A stretch of DNA of 64,000 nucleotides. Source: Ustilago trichophora (lineage: Eukaryota > Basidiomycota > Ustilaginomycetes > Ustilaginales > Ustilaginaceae). The notes beneath the pieces are model-generated. The model was not told the DNA's origin. It made no database searches and saw only the letters and a program-made list of their open reading frames with translations. Shown here piece after piece: positions 61,482-64,000 of the stretch. How positions within the stretch are numbered: position 1 is the first letter of the stretch; each line of letters starts with the position of its first letter. The stretch lies in assembly GCA_900323505.1 (NCBI GenBank), contig OOIN01000043.1, forward strand, positions 1 through 64,000, given 5' to 3'. The position numbers and the translations under genes are program-made.

Positions 61482-63490
61482 TTAAGCCTTGACCAAGTCG
61501 TAACCGGCATAACCGGCCGCCCGACACTCGGCCAGCTCCCTGACGTACATGGGGATACCACCGGTAAAGTTCAAGGCCTGAACTGGCTTGCCTGGGATGT
61601 TACGGCCCATGTACCAACCGTGCGACTCGTGGAACAGAGTCTTGGCCGAAAGCTCGTTGATGTGCTCGCCGAACTTGGCCTCTGCGTCGTCCTGAACGTC
61701 GAACGACTGGATCTTGTTGTCGCGCATGTGCTTGATGAACTCGCACACCCATTCGGCCTGGACTTCGACGGTGGAAGGACCATTGGAGTAAGCGGTGGGG
61801 CCGTGGGGGCCGTAGAGGAAGAAGAGGTTGGGGAATTTCTGTGATGGGCACCGGCGACGACGAAGGAGTTGAAGAGTCAAAGGTCAGCGATCCAGTCACT
61901 TGAGAGAACGATGATGACAAGTAAAACATAAACTTACAGCAGTGTTGAGACCATTTAGAGAGTTGCAACCCTGTGCCCACTTGTCGGTCAGCGGAAGTCC
62001 ATTTTTGCCCCGGATGTCGATCTGCTTGAAGCCACCGGTGTGAGTGTCGAAACCAGTAGCCAGAATAATTTGATCCAACTCGATCTCCCGGCCACTGTTC
62101 AGCAACACTCCCTTCTCGGTCAACTCCTTGATACCCTCGTCACCACCACGCTTGATCGAGACGATCTCGACATTGTCCTGGTTCATGACTTCGTAGTAGT
62201 TCTGCTCGAGGGAAGGCCTGACGGTGCCGAAGGTGTGAGGCCACTCCTTGGGGCACAGAATCTCGCGCTTCTTGGGGTCCTGAATGCGCTCGGCGACCTT
62301 CTTCTGCCAAAAGTCGTATGCAGTCCTGTTGGCCTCCTTGTTGGCGTACAGGTCGTGGAAGGTCTCGAGCCAGAAGTGGAATCCACCGCGGTTCCAAAGT
62401 TCCTCGAAAAGCTGCTCTCGCTCCTCAGCAGAGACCGAGAGGGTGTCACGAGGGTCAAAGTCGTAGTGGAAGCCACCGAAGGTCTTCTTACGCTTCTCAA
62501 AGATCTCGGGGTAGATGTCCTTGAAGGCCTCCTGTGCGCTCGCCTCGAGCTTCTGCTGCTTCATGGGAAGAGCAAGGTTAGGAGTACGCACAAAGACGGT
62601 CAATCGGTCAACGACTTGACCGATCTCCTGGCTGACCTGAATTCCAGAAGCTCCGGTACCGATGACGGCAGCCTTCTTACCAGTGCAGTCGATGGACTCG
62701 TCCCATTCACCAGTGTGGATGATCTGGCCCTTAAACTTCTCCATGCCGGGGATGTTTGGGATGTTGACCTTGGCAGCGAAGCCGAGGCAGAAGATAACGT
62801 GCTGCGCGGTAACAGTGGTGGTCTTGTCCTTGCTAGGGCCGGCGGTGACGGTCCACTGCTGTGCCGAGTCATCCCAGTGCGAGCTGTGGACTCGGTGATT
62901 GAAGCTGCAGTCCTTGCGAAGCTGAAGCTTCTCGTCGAGGTGATTGAAATACTGTCGGAGCTCCTTGTAGTCGGGATACTTGCACGAGAAGTTCCACGAC
63001 TTCCATACCTCTGGGAAACTGAGTCCGTAGAGCGGAACCTCGCTGTCGACTCGCGCGCCCGGGTACTACCGAGAGGCAAGGAAAGGGTGGCAAGTGGGAT
63101 GAGGAGCATCCAGCGTCATAATGAGGTCAGTACTTTGCTCCAGGAAGTCTGATCAAGGACCGCGAGCGGTGGTGAGCAATGAGAGGCGATCGAGTGGTGG
63201 CAGTTTGGGTACTTACGCAGTTGAGCCTCCAGATACCACCAAAGTCGGCAGCGGCATCAAAGAGATGCACCTTGAAGCCGAGCTTCCTTAGCATGTACAG
63301 GCTGCACGACGGTAAATCATATACTCCGAGAGTCAGTGATCATGGACAACGAGTCTGGCGAGGAAGGTAGTGTCGGTCCATGAGCTTGAAATTAGCCAGA
63401 TGGGCAGCGAGTTCAGCAAAGAGATGAAACGTACTGGTAAATTCCTGCGAAGCCACCGCCGACGACAACGGCGTCGTAGTGCTCGGTCAT
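61482..63490 (-). CDS. Baeyer-Villiger-type flavin monooxygenase, four exons
   Basis: Exons 63490-63435 (56 nt), 63301-63217 (85), 63065-61938 (1,128) and 61838-61482 (357) give 541 residues. Donors GTACGT, GTAAGT, GTAAGT; acceptors GTGCAG, CGGTAG, ATCACAG; all phases fit. The FAD-binding Rossmann motif GGGFAG is at 11-16, followed by YPGARVDSEV, typical of these enzymes. The family fingerprint F-x-G-x3-H-x3-W-D is intact at F158, G160, H164, W168, D169. The NADPH Rossmann motif GTGASG is at 183-188, and ILATGFD lies near the end. Such enzymes insert oxygen next to a ketone to give an ester or lactone, or oxidise a heteroatom. Substrate unknown; the nearby genes give no clue. Confidence 0.92.
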
Positions 63491-64000
63491 GATGCTGTCT
63501 GGCTCGTTGAGAGTGAACTGTAGATGTGTTGTGTGCTGGTTGAGGTGAGAAATGGAGAAACGTCGTTGTGGGGAGCAAGAAATTCAAGGAACGCTGCTAG
63601 AGGCGTACGGTAGCGGGCGATGCGACTAGAGTTGGAATAGCTCTTTATACTTTGGCCACTCATTTGCGGCTTGGCGGTCATAAGCCAATAGACACAGCCC
63701 AAAGAGTATGTAGCAATCGTGGTTCGCCGAAGCGGAAGCGGAAGGCTACCGACGCACGGTCCTGTAGCTTGAGGTTAATGTCACACGGTCCAAGTGCCAT
63801 TCCATGACGGGAAGTTGAGAGCTCGAATACGTAGAAGGTACCCCACAAGCGAGGCTTTCATCTAGATCTGGGTCTGGGTCTGGTGGGAAAGCGACCGTCG
63901 ACAAGCAAAGTGGGACACGCACGGGGGGCCTGCGAACAGCCAGAATGGCTAAGCGCGCGCGACATTCCCCACACCGTATGGCTGTCGGATGCAGGTCATC
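63491..64000. other. Promoter region of the monooxygenase
   Basis: 510 bp to the window edge. Contains TCTGGGTC tandem words near 63866-63880. No further gene seen. Confidence 0.5.

Noticed and set aside
62040..63152. Plus-strand 370-codon frame over the monooxygenase
   Set aside because: Antisense shadow; it runs through an intron-exon boundary of the real gene.
1..64000. tRNA, rRNA and CRISPR
   Set aside because: I looked for T-loop words and regular spaced repeats by eye; the few TTCGA-like words lie in coding or repeat DNA and give no cloverleaf, and no spaced repeat array is present.

Overview
The window is a fungal chromosome end. It opens with a 167-bp CCCTAA telomere tract. Gene style (mostly intronless or with a few 60-200 bp GT-AG introns carrying CTGAC/CTAAC branch sites, GC-rich exons, long Ser/Pro-rich regulators) and gene content suggest a basidiomycete, most likely a smut relative (Ustilaginales). 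The taxon is inference; no marker gene is present.

Layout. 1-3.4 kb: telomere, subtelomeric patchwork with interstitial telomere repeats and a perfect palindrome, and a broken P-loop-type gene whose single frame carries two TGA stops. 3.4-17 kb: ordinary single-copy genes: CAAX protease STE24, a long C2H2 regulator, a PTC7-type PP2C phosphatase and a membrane-anchored multicopper oxidase. 18.9-37.3 kb: a secreted, probably GPI-anchored acid phosphatase gene cut in two by about 17.4 kb of nested retroelements. The outer element is a LINE with EN-RT-RNase H ORF2 and, upstream, two different zinc-knuckle ORFs (A and B). ORF-B is in turn split by a 6.25-kb tyrosine-recombinase retrotransposon of the Ngaro/PAT type on the minus strand, with complete split direct repeats. 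Removing that element at its shared ATCA core joins ORF-B exactly in frame. 37.9-48 kb: mitochondrial elongation factor G1, a second C2H2 regulator (2 exons) and a metallo-beta-lactamase-fold protein (3 exons).

48.9-61.2 kb: three KRE6/SKN1-family GH16 membrane proteins interspersed with ROT1, an ER protein also needed for beta-1,6-glucan and wall formation. This looks like a physical cluster for one wall-polymer pathway and is the most interesting host feature. 61.5-63.5 kb: a four-exon Baeyer-Villiger-type flavin monooxygenase. The rest is promoter/UTR sequence with microsatellites. I found no tRNA, rRNA or CRISPR.

Most exon joins were worked out by hand from splice signals and reading frame; they are internally consistent but not checked against transcripts. 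Family names come from recognised motifs, not database searches.
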